DNA of 64,000 nt from Planococcus donghaensis (GTDB taxonomy: Bacteria > Bacillota > Bacilli > Bacillales_A > Planococcaceae), in contig NZ_CP016543.2 of NCBI RefSeq assembly GCF_001687665.2, positions 1,488,001 to 1,552,000 of the forward strand, read 5' to 3'. Under the pieces are notes generated by a model. It ran no database searches. It was not told where the DNA came from and worked only from the letters and a program-made list of their open reading frames with translations. Below, one piece after another: positions 1 to 7,602 of the stretch (position 1 is its first letter; each line of letters begins with the position of its first letter). The translations under genes and the position numbers were made by a program.

Positions 1-1388
1 ACGAAATGTCAATTGCTCCAAATGTTGGTGCCATGCATAGCATGCTTGGTCGTATGCGGACAGCTGGAAAATACAATAAAGTAAAAGATGATTTAGAATA
101 TCTATTGAAAAAAGTTCCAGCAGTTGGCGATCGTTTAGCCTCTACTGCTGAGCGTGTAAAAGATTCGCTCAAGTATTTGGTCGTTTCAGGCATGTTTTTT
201 GAAGAAATGGGCTTTACGTACTTAGGGCCAATCGACGGACATGATTTGGAAGAACTAGAAGACAATTTACGTTATGCGAAGAAAACAAAAGGTCCTGTTT
301 TATTGCATGTTATTACGAAAAAAGGCAAAGGTTTTTTACCTGCGGAACAAGATACAATTGGCACGTGGCATGGGACAGGTCCTTATAAAATGGAAACCGG
401 TGATTTAGTAAAATCATCGTCAAAAGCTCCTTCTTGGAGTGGGTTAGTAGCAGAAACAGTCCGTAAACTAGCCCGTACTGACGAACGCATTGTAGCAATT
501 ACACCAGCAATGCCAGTTGGTTCAAAATTAGAAGGATTTGCTTCTGAATTTCCAGAGCGCATGTACGATGTTGGAATTGCCGAGCAACACGCAACTACAA
601 TGGCTGCGGGACTTGCAACACAAGACATGAAACCATTCCTCGCGATCTATTCGACATTTTTACAACGTGCCTATGATCAAGTTGTCCATGATATTTGCCG
701 TCAAAACTTAAATGTTTTTATCGGTATTGATCGTTCAGGTCTTGTAGGAGCAGATGGCGAAACGCATCAAGGTGTATTTGATATTGCGTTCTTGCGTCAT
801 TTGCCAAATATGGTCATTATGATGCCTAAAGACGAAAACGAAGGACAACACATGGTTAAAACGGCGATTGACTATAATGGCGGTCCAATTGCACTTCGTT
901 ACCCACGAGGAAACGGATTAGGTGTAGCGATGGACGAAGAGCTACAAGCTTTACCAATCGGTTCATGGGAAGTGCTCCAAGAAGGAACAGATGCAGTAAT
1001 TCTAACGTTTGGGACAACTATTCCAATGGCGATAAAAGCTGCAAAACAATTATCAGAACAAGGCATTTCAGTGGAAGTCGTCAATGCCCGGTTTATTAAG
1101 CCAATGGATGAAGAAATGCTTCATACGATCTTTAAACGCGAAGTTCCAATTTTAACAATTGAAGAAGCTGTTCTTCAAGGTGGATTTGGGAGTGCGGTTC
1201 TTGAGTTTGCTCAAGAACAACAATATCGTGGCGCGGTTATTGACCGTCTTGGAATTCCGGATCACTTTATCGAGCACGGGGATGTTAGTGAACTAATGGA
1301 TGAAATCCATTTAAACAGCGATGAAGTGGTGCGTGTCATAAAAGAGCGAGCACAATCCAAAAAGCAGGCAGGTACAACGATTCTATGA
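1..1388 (+). CDS. dxs: 1-deoxy-D-xylulose-5-phosphate synthase, C-terminal part (cut by window edge)
   Basis: Condenses pyruvate and glyceraldehyde 3-phosphate, using thiamine diphosphate, as the first step of the MEP isoprenoid pathway in the cytosol. The reading frame is already open at the left edge (codon GAA at 3-5 precedes the first ATG), and the first residues [14 protein letters not shown] are internal to the family, so the N-terminal third lies outside the window. Visible are the central pyrimidine-binding transketolase domain ([24 protein letters not shown] region) and the C-terminal transketolase domain with the [15 protein letters not shown] motif. The stop overlaps the start of tlyA by 4 bp (ATGA-type), so the two are co-transcribed, as in Bacillus. 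Confidence 0.97.
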   Translation, partial: EMSIAPNVGAMHSMLGRMRTAGKYNKVKDDLEYLLKKVPAVGDRLASTAERVKDSLKYLVVSGMFFEEMGFTYLGPIDGHDLEELEDNLRYAKKTKGPVLLHVITKKGKGFLPAEQDTIGTWHGTGPYKMETGDLVKSSSKAPSWSGLVAETVRKLARTDERIVAITPAMPVGSKLEGFASEFPERMYDVGIAEQHATTMAAGLATQDMKPFLAIYSTFLQRAYDQVVHDICRQNLNVFIGIDRSGLVGADGETHQGVFDIAFLRHLPNMVIMMPKDENEGQHMVKTAIDYNGGPIALRYPRGNGLGVAMDEELQALPIGSWEVLQEGTDAVILTFGTTIPMAIKAAKQLSEQGISVEVVNARFIKPMDEEMLHTIFKREVPILTIEEAVLQGGFGSAVLEFAQEQQYRGAVIDRLGIPDHFIEHGDVSELMDEIHLNSDEVVRVIKERAQSKKQAGTTIL

Positions 1389-2206
1389 ACAAACCTAAAA
1401 AAGAACGTGTAGATGTCTTGCTAGTTGAGCGAGGCATCTGTGAAACGCGTGAAAAAGCAAAACGAGCGATTATGGCTGGTATTATTTACTCAGGCTCTGA
1501 ACGGATGAATAAGCCTGGTGAAAAAATACTTGAAGACGCGGCTTTGCAAATGAAAGGCAATGACTTAAAGTACGTTAGCCGCGGAGGGTTAAAGTTGGAA
1601 AAAGCATTAGAGCAGTTTGATTTATCAGTCGCAGATAAATTGATGCTCGATATTGGTTCTTCTACAGGTGGATTTACAGATTGCGCCCTTCAAAATGGGG
1701 CAAAGCATTGCTACGCATTAGATGTCGGTTATAACCAATTGGCTTGGAAAATTAGACAAGATGAACGCGTAACTGTGATGGAGCGTGTTAACTTCCGTCA
1801 TTCAAAACCAGAAGATTTCGTGCAAGGATTACCTGAATTTGCATCAATTGATGTGTCGTTTATTTCATTACGCATTATCTTCCCAGTATTAAAACAAGTT
1901 TTGGTTCCGGGTGGCGACGTCATCGCATTGGTGAAACCGCAGTTTGAAGCGGGAAGAGAAAATGTAGGGAAAAAAGGCATTATTCGCGATCCGAAAATTC
2001 ATCGAGATGTATTGTTCAAAGTGGGGAATTTTGCAGTTGAATCTGGATTTCATGTGAAAAACATGTCGTTTTCTCCAATTACTGGCGGAGAAGGCAATAT
2101 TGAATTTTTATTTCATCTTCAATCGAGTATAGAAGGTCATGAAATTGCCCCTATTTCAGAGTTATTGATTGATGAAACGGTGAAAAAAGCACATGAGGTT
2201 TTGTAA
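1385..2206 (+). CDS. tlyA: TlyA-family rRNA 2'-O-methyltransferase / YqxC
   Basis: A 273-residue protein with an N-terminal S4 RNA-binding domain (about residues 8-70, [20 protein letters not shown]) followed by an FtsJ-like Rossmann methyltransferase domain. The SAM-binding motif [13 protein letters not shown] lies near residue 88. Family members methylate ribose positions in 16S/23S rRNA (TlyA), which affects capreomycin sensitivity in mycobacteria; the substrate in Bacillales (YqxC) is less certain. It overlaps dxs by 4 bp and a hairpin terminator overlaps its stop codon, so it ends the dxs transcript. Placement between dxs and argR is the standard Bacillales order. Confidence 0.93.
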   Translation: MNKPKKERVDVLLVERGICETREKAKRAIMAGIIYSGSERMNKPGEKILEDAALQMKGNDLKYVSRGGLKLEKALEQFDLSVADKLMLDIGSSTGGFTDCALQNGAKHCYALDVGYNQLAWKIRQDERVTVMERVNFRHSKPEDFVQGLPEFASIDVSFISLRIIFPVLKQVLVPGGDVIALVKPQFEAGRENVGKKGIIRDPKIHRDVLFKVGNFAVESGFHVKNMSFSPITGGEGNIEFLFHLQSSIEGHEIAPISELLIDETVKKAHEVL

Positions 2207-2236
2207 ACACATTCCGATAGGGGTGTGTTTTTTTTA
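2205..2236 (+). terminator. Rho-independent terminator after tlyA
   Basis: Arms AAACACA (2205-2211) and TGTGTTT (2224-2230) enclose a 12-nt loop and run into a T tract. The stem begins inside the tlyA stop codon. Confidence 0.8.
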
Positions 2237-2367
2237 TCCACAACGGGGAATACACAAATAGGAAAGTAATATGTGGAGTTTACCTAGTAAATATATGTCA
2301 TTAAAGATATATACCTTCAAGCTTTTCTTGTTTTATGTATGAAATAACTGTAGGATATAAAGTATAT

Positions 2368-2381
2368 AGAATAATTATTCA
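2368..2381 (+). promoter_or_regulatory. Putative ARG box (ArgR operator) before argR
   Basis: AGAATAATTATTCA matches the palindromic ArgR half-site architecture TGAAT-N4-ATTCA with one mismatch. It lies 17 bp upstream of the argR start, a position suited to autorepression. ArgR/AhrC operators of this form are established for B. subtilis; the assignment here is by sequence only. Confidence 0.6.
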
Positions 2382-2397
2382 TTCAAGGGGGAGCACC

Positions 2398-2847
2398 ATG
2401 AACAAAGGACAGCGCCACATTAAAATACGCGATTTAATATCGAATCGTGAAATCGAAACACAAGACGAATTAGTCGAATTATTAAAATCAGCCGGCTATG
2501 AAGTCACACAAGCTACAGTATCACGCGACATTAAAGAATTACATTTAGTAAAAGTGCCACTACAAGATGGCCGTTATAAATATAGCTTGCCAGCAGATCA
2601 ACGGTTTAATCCGATGCAAAAGCTACATCGGGCGTTGACAGATGCTTTTGTTAGCATTGATGGTGCGAGTCATTTTTTAGTGATGAAAACATTGCCTGGT
2701 AATGCACATGCGATTGGCTCTTTAATCGACCATTTGGATTGGGAAGAAATTCTCGGAACAATTTGTGGAGATGATACGTGCCTAATTATTTGCAGAGATA
2801 CCGAACATCGAGAAGTTTTAAAACAACGTTTAATTGAAATGCTTTAA
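2398..2847 (+). CDS. argR: Arginine repressor ArgR/AhrC
   Basis: A 149-residue arginine-responsive transcription regulator that represses arginine biosynthesis and activates catabolism as a hexamer. The N-terminal winged helix ([20 protein letters not shown]...) carries the recognition segment [13 protein letters not shown]. The C-terminal oligomerisation and arginine-binding domain contains [15 protein letters not shown] and [14 protein letters not shown]. The frame is open further upstream, but the start at 2398 is preferred because it has the shine-dalgarno GGGGGAGC 5-10 bp before it and gives the family's usual 149-150 residue length. Target sites are visible in this window before argG and before argR itself. 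Confidence 0.97.
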   Translation: MNKGQRHIKIRDLISNREIETQDELVELLKSAGYEVTQATVSRDIKELHLVKVPLQDGRYKYSLPADQRFNPMQKLHRALTDAFVSIDGASHFLVMKTLPGNAHAIGSLIDHLDWEEILGTICGDDTCLIICRDTEHREVLKQRLIEML

Positions 2848-2864
2848 GAAGAGGTGAACGGTAT

Positions 2865-4562
2865 ATGCTTCGGGAATTAGATATACGCAATTTTGCCATT
2901 ATAGATGCCTTAACCGTAAGCTTTGCTGAAGGGTTAACGGTATTGACAGGGGAAACCGGTGCAGGTAAATCCATTATCATCGATGCCGTCCATCTTTTAG
3001 CAGGTGGACGGGGGAGCCAAGAGTTTATTCGACATGGTGCTAAAAAAGCTGAAATCGAAGGTTTATTCTCTTTGGAAAATGAGCAGCATCCGGTATTTCG
3101 CAAATTAGAAGAATTCGGCATCACAAAGAGTGATGGCGATATTTTGTTGCGTAGAGAATTAAACGACAAAGGCAAAAATGTTTGTCGGATTAATGGTAAA
3201 CTAGTGACAATATCGATTTTGCGTGAAGTGGGTGCATCATTAATAGACATTCACGGACAACACGAAACGCAAGAGTTAATGGATGAAAAACAGCATTTAT
3301 ACTTATTGGATCAATTTGCTGGTAAATCTTTAGCAAAGTCGAAAGAAAGCTATAGCCACACATTTGATAAATACATGAAATTAAAGCGTGAGTTTTCGTC
3401 CTATACAGAAAATGAGCAGCAAATTGCCCAACGGATTGATTTATTAACATTTCAATTGCAAGAAATTGAAGCAGCAGAATTGGTTATCGGAGAAGAAGAA
3501 GAGCTCGTGCTAGAACGTAAAAAATTGCAAAATTTCAACAAAATTTACGAATCCATTTCAGCGGCTCATGAAGCCATTCAAGGCGAGAGTAAAGGATTAG
3601 ACTGGATAGGTTCTGCAATGTCTGAATTAGAGCATGCAGCGGCTGTAGATGAAACATTTACGGGATCTTCAGAGACATTGTCTAGCGCTTTTTACTTGAT
3701 CCAAGACACAGGTAGTGAAATTAAACGTATTTTAGATGACATGGAGTTTGATCCTGGCCGATTAAATGAAATTGAACAGCGTTTAGCCGTTATCCAATCG
3801 TTGAAAAGAAAATATGGGTCTTCCGTTGAGGACATTTTGCTGTATCATGAAAAGCAGACAGATGAGTTGGATAAATTAGTTAACCGCGATCAACGTTTTC
3901 AGTTAGATCAAGAAAAATTAAAAGAAATGACTGAAGATCTACGTATTGAAGCGGAAGAATTGACGATTTTGCGCAAAAAAGCTGCTAAAAGTTTAGGGAA
4001 AGCGATTATGGAGCAGTTAAAAGAGCTTCATATGGCTAAAGCATCATTTGAAGTGAATTTTGATGTATTGCCGAATTCCAGATTTGATCGAAATGGACAT
4101 GATGCAATAACGTTCTATATTTCAACAAACCTGGGTGAACCATTGAAACCCCTAACAAAAGTGGCATCAGGTGGAGAATTGTCACGTATGATGTTGGCCT
4201 TAAAAACGATATTTTCAAAACATCAAGGAATTACGTCGATTATTTTTGATGAAGTGGATACAGGCGTGAGTGGTCGTGTAGCTCAAGCCATTGCAGAAAA
4301 AATTGCAGCTATCTCAGTGGATTCTCAAGTATTGTGTATTTCCCATTTGCCTCAAGTAGCGGCAATGGCTGATCAACATTTGTTTATTGAAAAGAAAGTT
4401 GACAAACAACGGACAACTACCGCTGTAACCGAGCTTGATGGTAGCGAGCGAACAGAAGAAATGAGTCGCATGCTATCGGGTGCTGAAATTACTGACTTGA
4501 CTTTACAGCATGCCAAAGAATTACTTTCTTTAGCAGCAGATCGTAAATTATTGATGAAGTAA
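2865..4562 (+). CDS. recN: DNA repair protein RecN
   Basis: A 565-residue SMC-like ATPase recruited to double-strand breaks to help recombination repair. The N-terminal ATPase half has Walker A GETGAGKS at residues 28-35 and a QHETQELMDEK segment. A central coiled coil spans about residues 150-370. The C-terminal half carries the signature ASGGELSR and Walker B SIIFDEVDTGVSG. It starts 17 bp after argR with the ribosome site AAGAGGTGA. In spore-forming Bacillus, recN is followed by spoIVB; here it is followed after 57 bp directly by spo0A. No LexA-type GAAC-N4-GTTC box is visible in front of it, so it is probably transcribed from the argR side. Confidence 0.97.
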   Translation: MLRELDIRNFAIIDALTVSFAEGLTVLTGETGAGKSIIIDAVHLLAGGRGSQEFIRHGAKKAEIEGLFSLENEQHPVFRKLEEFGITKSDGDILLRRELNDKGKNVCRINGKLVTISILREVGASLIDIHGQHETQELMDEKQHLYLLDQFAGKSLAKSKESYSHTFDKYMKLKREFSSYTENEQQIAQRIDLLTFQLQEIEAAELVIGEEEELVLERKKLQNFNKIYESISAAHEAIQGESKGLDWIGSAMSELEHAAAVDETFTGSSETLSSAFYLIQDTGSEIKRILDDMEFDPGRLNEIEQRLAVIQSLKRKYGSSVEDILLYHEKQTDELDKLVNRDQRFQLDQEKLKEMTEDLRIEAEELTILRKKAAKSLGKAIMEQLKELHMAKASFEVNFDVLPNSRFDRNGHDAITFYISTNLGEPLKPLTKVASGGELSRMMLALKTIFSKHQGITSIIFDEVDTGVSGRVAQAIAEKIAAISVDSQVLCISHLPQVAAMADQHLFIEKKVDKQRTTTAVTELDGSERTEEMSRMLSGAEITDLTLQHAKELLSLAADRKLLMK

Positions 4563-4619
4563 ACTTGTAAAGAGCGTCTAAACAACTACTAGAGTCAGTC
4601 ACCAAGGAGAGAGAGTCCA

Positions 4620-5399
4620 ATGGAAAAAATAAAAATCGCAATTGCAGATGATAATCGCGAATTGGTCGGGCTGATGAAAGATTATTTAAATTTACAACCG
4701 AATATGGAAGTTGTAAATGTTGCCTATAACGGCAAAACTTGCATCGAAATGTTGAAAAGTGAGAAAATCGACATTTTATTGCTAGATATCATCATGCCCT
4801 ATCTAGACGGCATTGCTGTGTTAGACGAAATTAAGGAAAATGATGATTTGCAAGGTATTGACGTTATTATGCTCTCAGCATTTGGGCAAGAATCAATTAT
4901 GAGTCAGGCTGCCGATTACGGAGCTTCTTACTTTATTATGAAACCATTTGAGACCGATCGTTTAGTAGTACAGATCAATCACATTATGAACAAACGGAGC
5001 AATACCCCTGAAGAGCCCGAGGTTAAACCGACGAGAGAAGACATCATTACTAATATGGTAAAAGATATCGGCATACCTCCTCACCTGAAAGGTTATAGCT
5101 ATTTAAAAGAAGCTGTCTCATTGGTGTTAGAGCAACCTGAATTTTTGAACAAAATTACAAAAGAACTTTACCCGGGCATTGCGGCTAAATTTGATACAAC
5201 CTCGTCACGAGTGGAACGATCAATTCGCCACGCTATCGAGCAAGCTTGGACGCGTAATGAAACGGTAGATCATATTTCTGAAATCTTTGGCTATAGCGTA
5301 GCGCATTTAGAATCCAAGCCAACAAATTCGGAATTTATCGCCATGGTAGCAGATAGTTTGCAAGTAGAAAAGCGGGAAAAGCGAGAAAAATCCCATTAA
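4620..5399 (+). CDS. spo0A: Response regulator Spo0A
   Basis: Master stationary-phase and sporulation regulator. The receiver domain occupies residues 1-120, with acidic pocket Asp10/Asp11, phospho-acceptor Asp56 (LLLDIIMP), Ser86 in place of Thr and Lys108. The C-terminal Spo0A DNA-binding domain (residues about 140-250) has the strongly conserved helix RVERSIRHAIEQAW and KPTNSEFIAMVAD. All residues needed for phosphorylation and DNA binding are present, so the protein looks functional. The gene starts after AAGGAGAGAGAG and ends in a two-tier terminator. The neighbouring spoIVB is absent, so Spo0A may serve non-sporulation roles (biofilm, transition state) in this organism; that is inference. 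Confidence 0.97.
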   Translation: MEKIKIAIADDNRELVGLMKDYLNLQPNMEVVNVAYNGKTCIEMLKSEKIDILLLDIIMPYLDGIAVLDEIKENDDLQGIDVIMLSAFGQESIMSQAADYGASYFIMKPFETDRLVVQINHIMNKRSNTPEEPEVKPTREDIITNMVKDIGIPPHLKGYSYLKEAVSLVLEQPEFLNKITKELYPGIAAKFDTTSSRVERSIRHAIEQAWTRNETVDHISEIFGYSVAHLESKPTNSEFIAMVADSLQVEKREKREKSH

Positions 5400-5402
5400 A
5401 AC

Positions 5403-5462
5403 AAAACCCCTTGAATCTTATTTATCGCTAGAAAAGCGATAAAATAGTTCAAGGGGTTTTTA
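5403..5462 (+). terminator. Two-tier terminator after spo0A
   Basis: Outer arms AAAACCCCTTGAA and TTCAAGGGGTTTT enclose an inner hairpin TTTATCGCT/AAGCGATAAA, followed by T residues. It is unusually long but unmistakable. Confidence 0.9.
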
Positions 5463-5652
5463 ATAGGAAATAAAAAATATAATGAAAATAATTTACTTTT
5501 CAGAAATTTAATGATATTTTAAATTAAAGTTTTGGTTTGAAAAAGGGGAAAAAGAGGAAAAGGAGAAGACAGAGTTTTCACAACGAGAAGATAGAGAATC
5601 GTAATGGTGTGAGAAACGAAGAATCCAGTGAAGTGAAAAGAGGCGATCGCAA

Positions 5653-5784
5653 TTGCAATTAATCAGGCAAATTGATGACTACTTTTTAGGCAATGACGAA
5701 GGAACTGTCGTTGACCGTCTTTATTTTTATGGTGTTTATTGTGTCAGCCTTCTTATCGCTTTTTCGACCATGATGTCCATGTAA
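5653..5784 (+). CDS. Possible small membrane protein (43 residues), unrecognised
   Basis: In the 590-bp gap between spo0A and gdpD the only coding-like stretch is a TTG-started frame preceded by AGAGG 8-9 bp upstream. It encodes a polar N-terminus (QLIRQIDDYFLGNDEG) and a hydrophobic C-terminal segment (YGVYCVSLLIAFSTMM). A second, overlapping frame at 5693-5773 (ATG, 26 residues, TVFIFMVFIVSAFLSLF core) is an alternative but has a weaker ribosome site. A clear terminator at 5814-5848 shows that something short is transcribed here. I do not recognise either product. The rest of the gap (5464-5650 and 5850-6053) is AT-rich with no further gene seen. Confidence 0.35.
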   Translation: MQLIRQIDDYFLGNDEGTVVDRLYFYGVYCVSLLIAFSTMMSM

Positions 5785-5813
5785 TCAAATGGAAGATAAA
5801 TTTATAGATTACT

Positions 5814-5848
5814 AAACCGATGAGCCACCCGCTCATTGGTTTTTTTTT
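5814..5848 (+). terminator. Rho-independent terminator in the spo0A-gdpD gap
   Basis: AACCGATGAGC (5815-5825) pairs with GCTCATTGGTT (5831-5841), followed by a run of T. It marks the end of a short transcript that could carry the small frame just upstream. Confidence 0.85.
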
Positions 5849-6053
5849 AGGGAATGGTGTGTATAGCTTACTATGTAATCTTCTACATAAGGTTATCTAA
5901 TTAAGAAAAAACAAACACGCCATCAACAAACCAGCATTGCTTTTAGTTTTGGATAATAGATGATAACATGGGGAGGAAGCTGAAGAAAAAGAGCCAGCAA
6001 AGCTAAAGAATTATTGCGTTTTCTGGTTCAGTGGATTTCAGAAACGGAAGAGG

Positions 6054-6788
6054 ATGATTTTATTGTCTGAAGTCAAAGTGTATGCACACCGAGGCGCTTC
6101 AGGATATGCACTGGAAAACACCTGGGATGCTTTTAATAAGGCATGTGAATTAAGTGTAGGCATTGAGCTTGATGTGCAAATTACGAAAGACGGTGTCGTG
6201 GTCGTGTATCATGATGATAATTTGAGACGTTTGACTGGTATTAATGCAGACATAGATACGCTCGATTACGAAGAAATAAAAGAGCTGCGTGTTGGTAGGA
6301 GATGGATGCGGAAATTTCAACAGCATCAAATCCCATTAGCTTATGAAGTGTTTCAGTGGGCGAAGAAAAAGAACATCCCATTGAATGTAGAGTTGAAAGG
6401 ATCGTTTGCGAAAAATCCAAAAGGACCTCAAATTCTCGCTGCAATGTTAGAAGGAATGGAAGACATCCATTTGTCTTCATTCAATTCACAACTTCTTCAA
6501 GAAATGAAGCAGTTGATGCCATCTACAGAAATGGCTTGGATAATAAAGAAAAACAAGCAACTTGCTTATTCTGAGCAAATGGATTGGGTGGATAGTATTC
6601 ATCTTCATAAACGGCTGCTGGGTAAACCGTTATGGACGGATATATTAAAACTAAACAAGAAAGTACGCTTATACGGTATTCTTGGCTCAGAGTCGCTCAC
6701 GCGTCTTCTGGAGCCTCAAATGATCGGTATTATTACGGATTATCCAGATCGCGTAAAAAGAAAAATGGCATCACCCTTTATTGGGTAA
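6054..6788 (+). CDS. Glycerophosphodiester phosphodiesterase (GDPD family, YqiK-like)
   Basis: Hydrolyses glycerophosphodiesters to glycerol 3-phosphate and an alcohol. The 244-residue TIM-barrel domain has the catalytic motifs HRGASGYALENT (residues about 12-23), GIELDVQITKDG and VVYHDDNL, which supply the His pair and the metal-binding Glu/Asp. No signal peptide is seen, so it is cytosolic. The ATG at 6054 is taken as start; a TTG at 6063 with AGAGG 9 bp upstream is an equally good alternative and would give a protein starting SEVKVYAHRG. Position after spo0A matches yqiK in B. subtilis. Its terminator overlaps the last codons. Confidence 0.9.
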   Translation: MILLSEVKVYAHRGASGYALENTWDAFNKACELSVGIELDVQITKDGVVVVYHDDNLRRLTGINADIDTLDYEEIKELRVGRRWMRKFQQHQIPLAYEVFQWAKKKNIPLNVELKGSFAKNPKGPQILAAMLEGMEDIHLSSFNSQLLQEMKQLMPSTEMAWIIKKNKQLAYSEQMDWVDSIHLHKRLLGKPLWTDILKLNKKVRLYGILGSESLTRLLEPQMIGIITDYPDRVKRKMASPFIG

Positions 6789-6802
6789 TGCCATTTTTCT
6801 TT
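6761..6802 (+). terminator. Terminator overlapping the 3' end of the GDPD gene
   Basis: AAAAATGGCAT (6761-6771) pairs with ATGCCATTTTT (6788-6798), with an inner CCC/GGG pair. The left arm lies inside the coding region. Confidence 0.85.
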
Positions 6803-7103
6803 ATCTAGGGATTAGCTGAAGGCTGCGAATGTCAGTTGGAACTGCGGAGCGATTGGAAGTAAATATATTATTGAGCTAACTAACTACATAAACGCATGGC
6901 GTTTATTGGCATGCATTTATGTCCTGCTGCATATACATTAAAGATGTAAGAGCGAGACCGGGCAAATAGAAATCAAAACAAAAGAGTAAGAGGAGAAAAA
7001 TTGCAGGTGGATTTTTGATGTAATTTATAAAAGTCTAAAGATTTTTTATTCCGTAAGGGATTGAGAAGAAAATTTTGGTGCTAACTATCATCAAAATTTG
7101 GGT

Positions 7104-7198
7104 TGGAAAGTATTTCTCGATTTTGGACAGTATTGTCCTCTATTTCGACAGTATTCTATCCAATTCGGACAGTATTTCGCACAATCTCGACAGTATAT
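7104..7198. repeat. Four to five units of a 21-bp phased repeat, core GACAGTAT
   Basis: The core GACAG followed by TAT occurs at 7126, 7147, 7168 and 7189, an exact 21-bp period (two helical turns), with a degenerate first unit (GAAAGTATT) at 7106. Spacers differ while the cores are held. It lies in the 440-bp gene-free stretch 6803-7208; the rest of that stretch shows no gene or structured signal that I can support. Confidence 0.8.
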
Positions 7199-7208
7199 CC
7201 ATAAAATA

Positions 7209-7238
7209 GAAAAAAACCGCCTAAACTAGGCGGCTTTT
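7209..7238 (-). terminator. Terminator after yqzF (minus strand)
   Basis: On the minus strand AAGCCGCCT/AGGCGGTT arms with a 5-nt loop are followed by a T run. It is positioned just past the stop of the minus-strand DUF2627 gene. Confidence 0.8.
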
Positions 7239-7243
7239 CTTCA

Positions 7244-7477
7244 TTATTTCTGGAATCTTTTTGATACATTGCCTTTTTTTCGATCGCGATTTAACAGGAA
7301 TCCTGCAAAAAACCCAATTCCGAGAACGACAAAAATAGTACCAAGCGTAAATTGAAGCCAAAGAGCCGGGTAAGGCTCTAATAATTTATTGAACAAAGTA
7401 TCGCGCATCAATTTAATCCCATATGCCGCCATGATTCCAGGAATCAGCAAAATAATAAACGCCACAAGACGACCCAT
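7244..7477 (-). CDS. yqzF: DUF2627 small membrane protein (YqzF)
   Basis: A 77-residue protein with two membrane segments: residues about 3-20 (LVAFIILLIPGIMAAYGIKL) and 36-60 (LWLQFTLGTIFVVLGIGFF), followed by a basic tail HNRDRKK-like (LNRDRKKGNV). The conserved GIKLMRDTLF motif between them is typical of DUF2627. No function is established. The start at 7477 is chosen over a longer upstream frame because the family begins MxRLVAFI and AAGGA lies about 9 bp upstream. The gene is divergent from bkdR, as yqzF is from its neighbours in B. subtilis. Confidence 0.85.
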   Translation of the reverse strand: MGRLVAFIILLIPGIMAAYGIKLMRDTLFNKLLEPYPALWLQFTLGTIFVVLGIGFFAGFLLNRDRKKGNVSKRFQK

Positions 7478-7561
7478 ATTTCCACATCCTTCAGTGTCTA
7501 TTGTTTCTAATTCGGTTAAAGTTGTCAAGAAAACCTTCCTGAGGTACGCTTAAAATATTAG

Positions 7562-7575
7562 TGCAACTATTTGCA
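7562..7575 (+). promoter_or_regulatory. TGCAA-N4-TTGCA palindrome before bkdR (candidate BkdR site)
   Basis: TGCAACTATTTGCA is an inverted repeat with a 4-bp centre, 27 bp upstream of the bkdR start. The same architecture occurs twice immediately downstream of bkdR (9653-9666, 9673-9686). A position before its own regulator gene suggests autoregulation. The protein-site link is inferred from proximity. Confidence 0.5.
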
Positions 7576-7602
7576 TGATTTCAGAGAAGAGGGTGAAATA
7601 AT

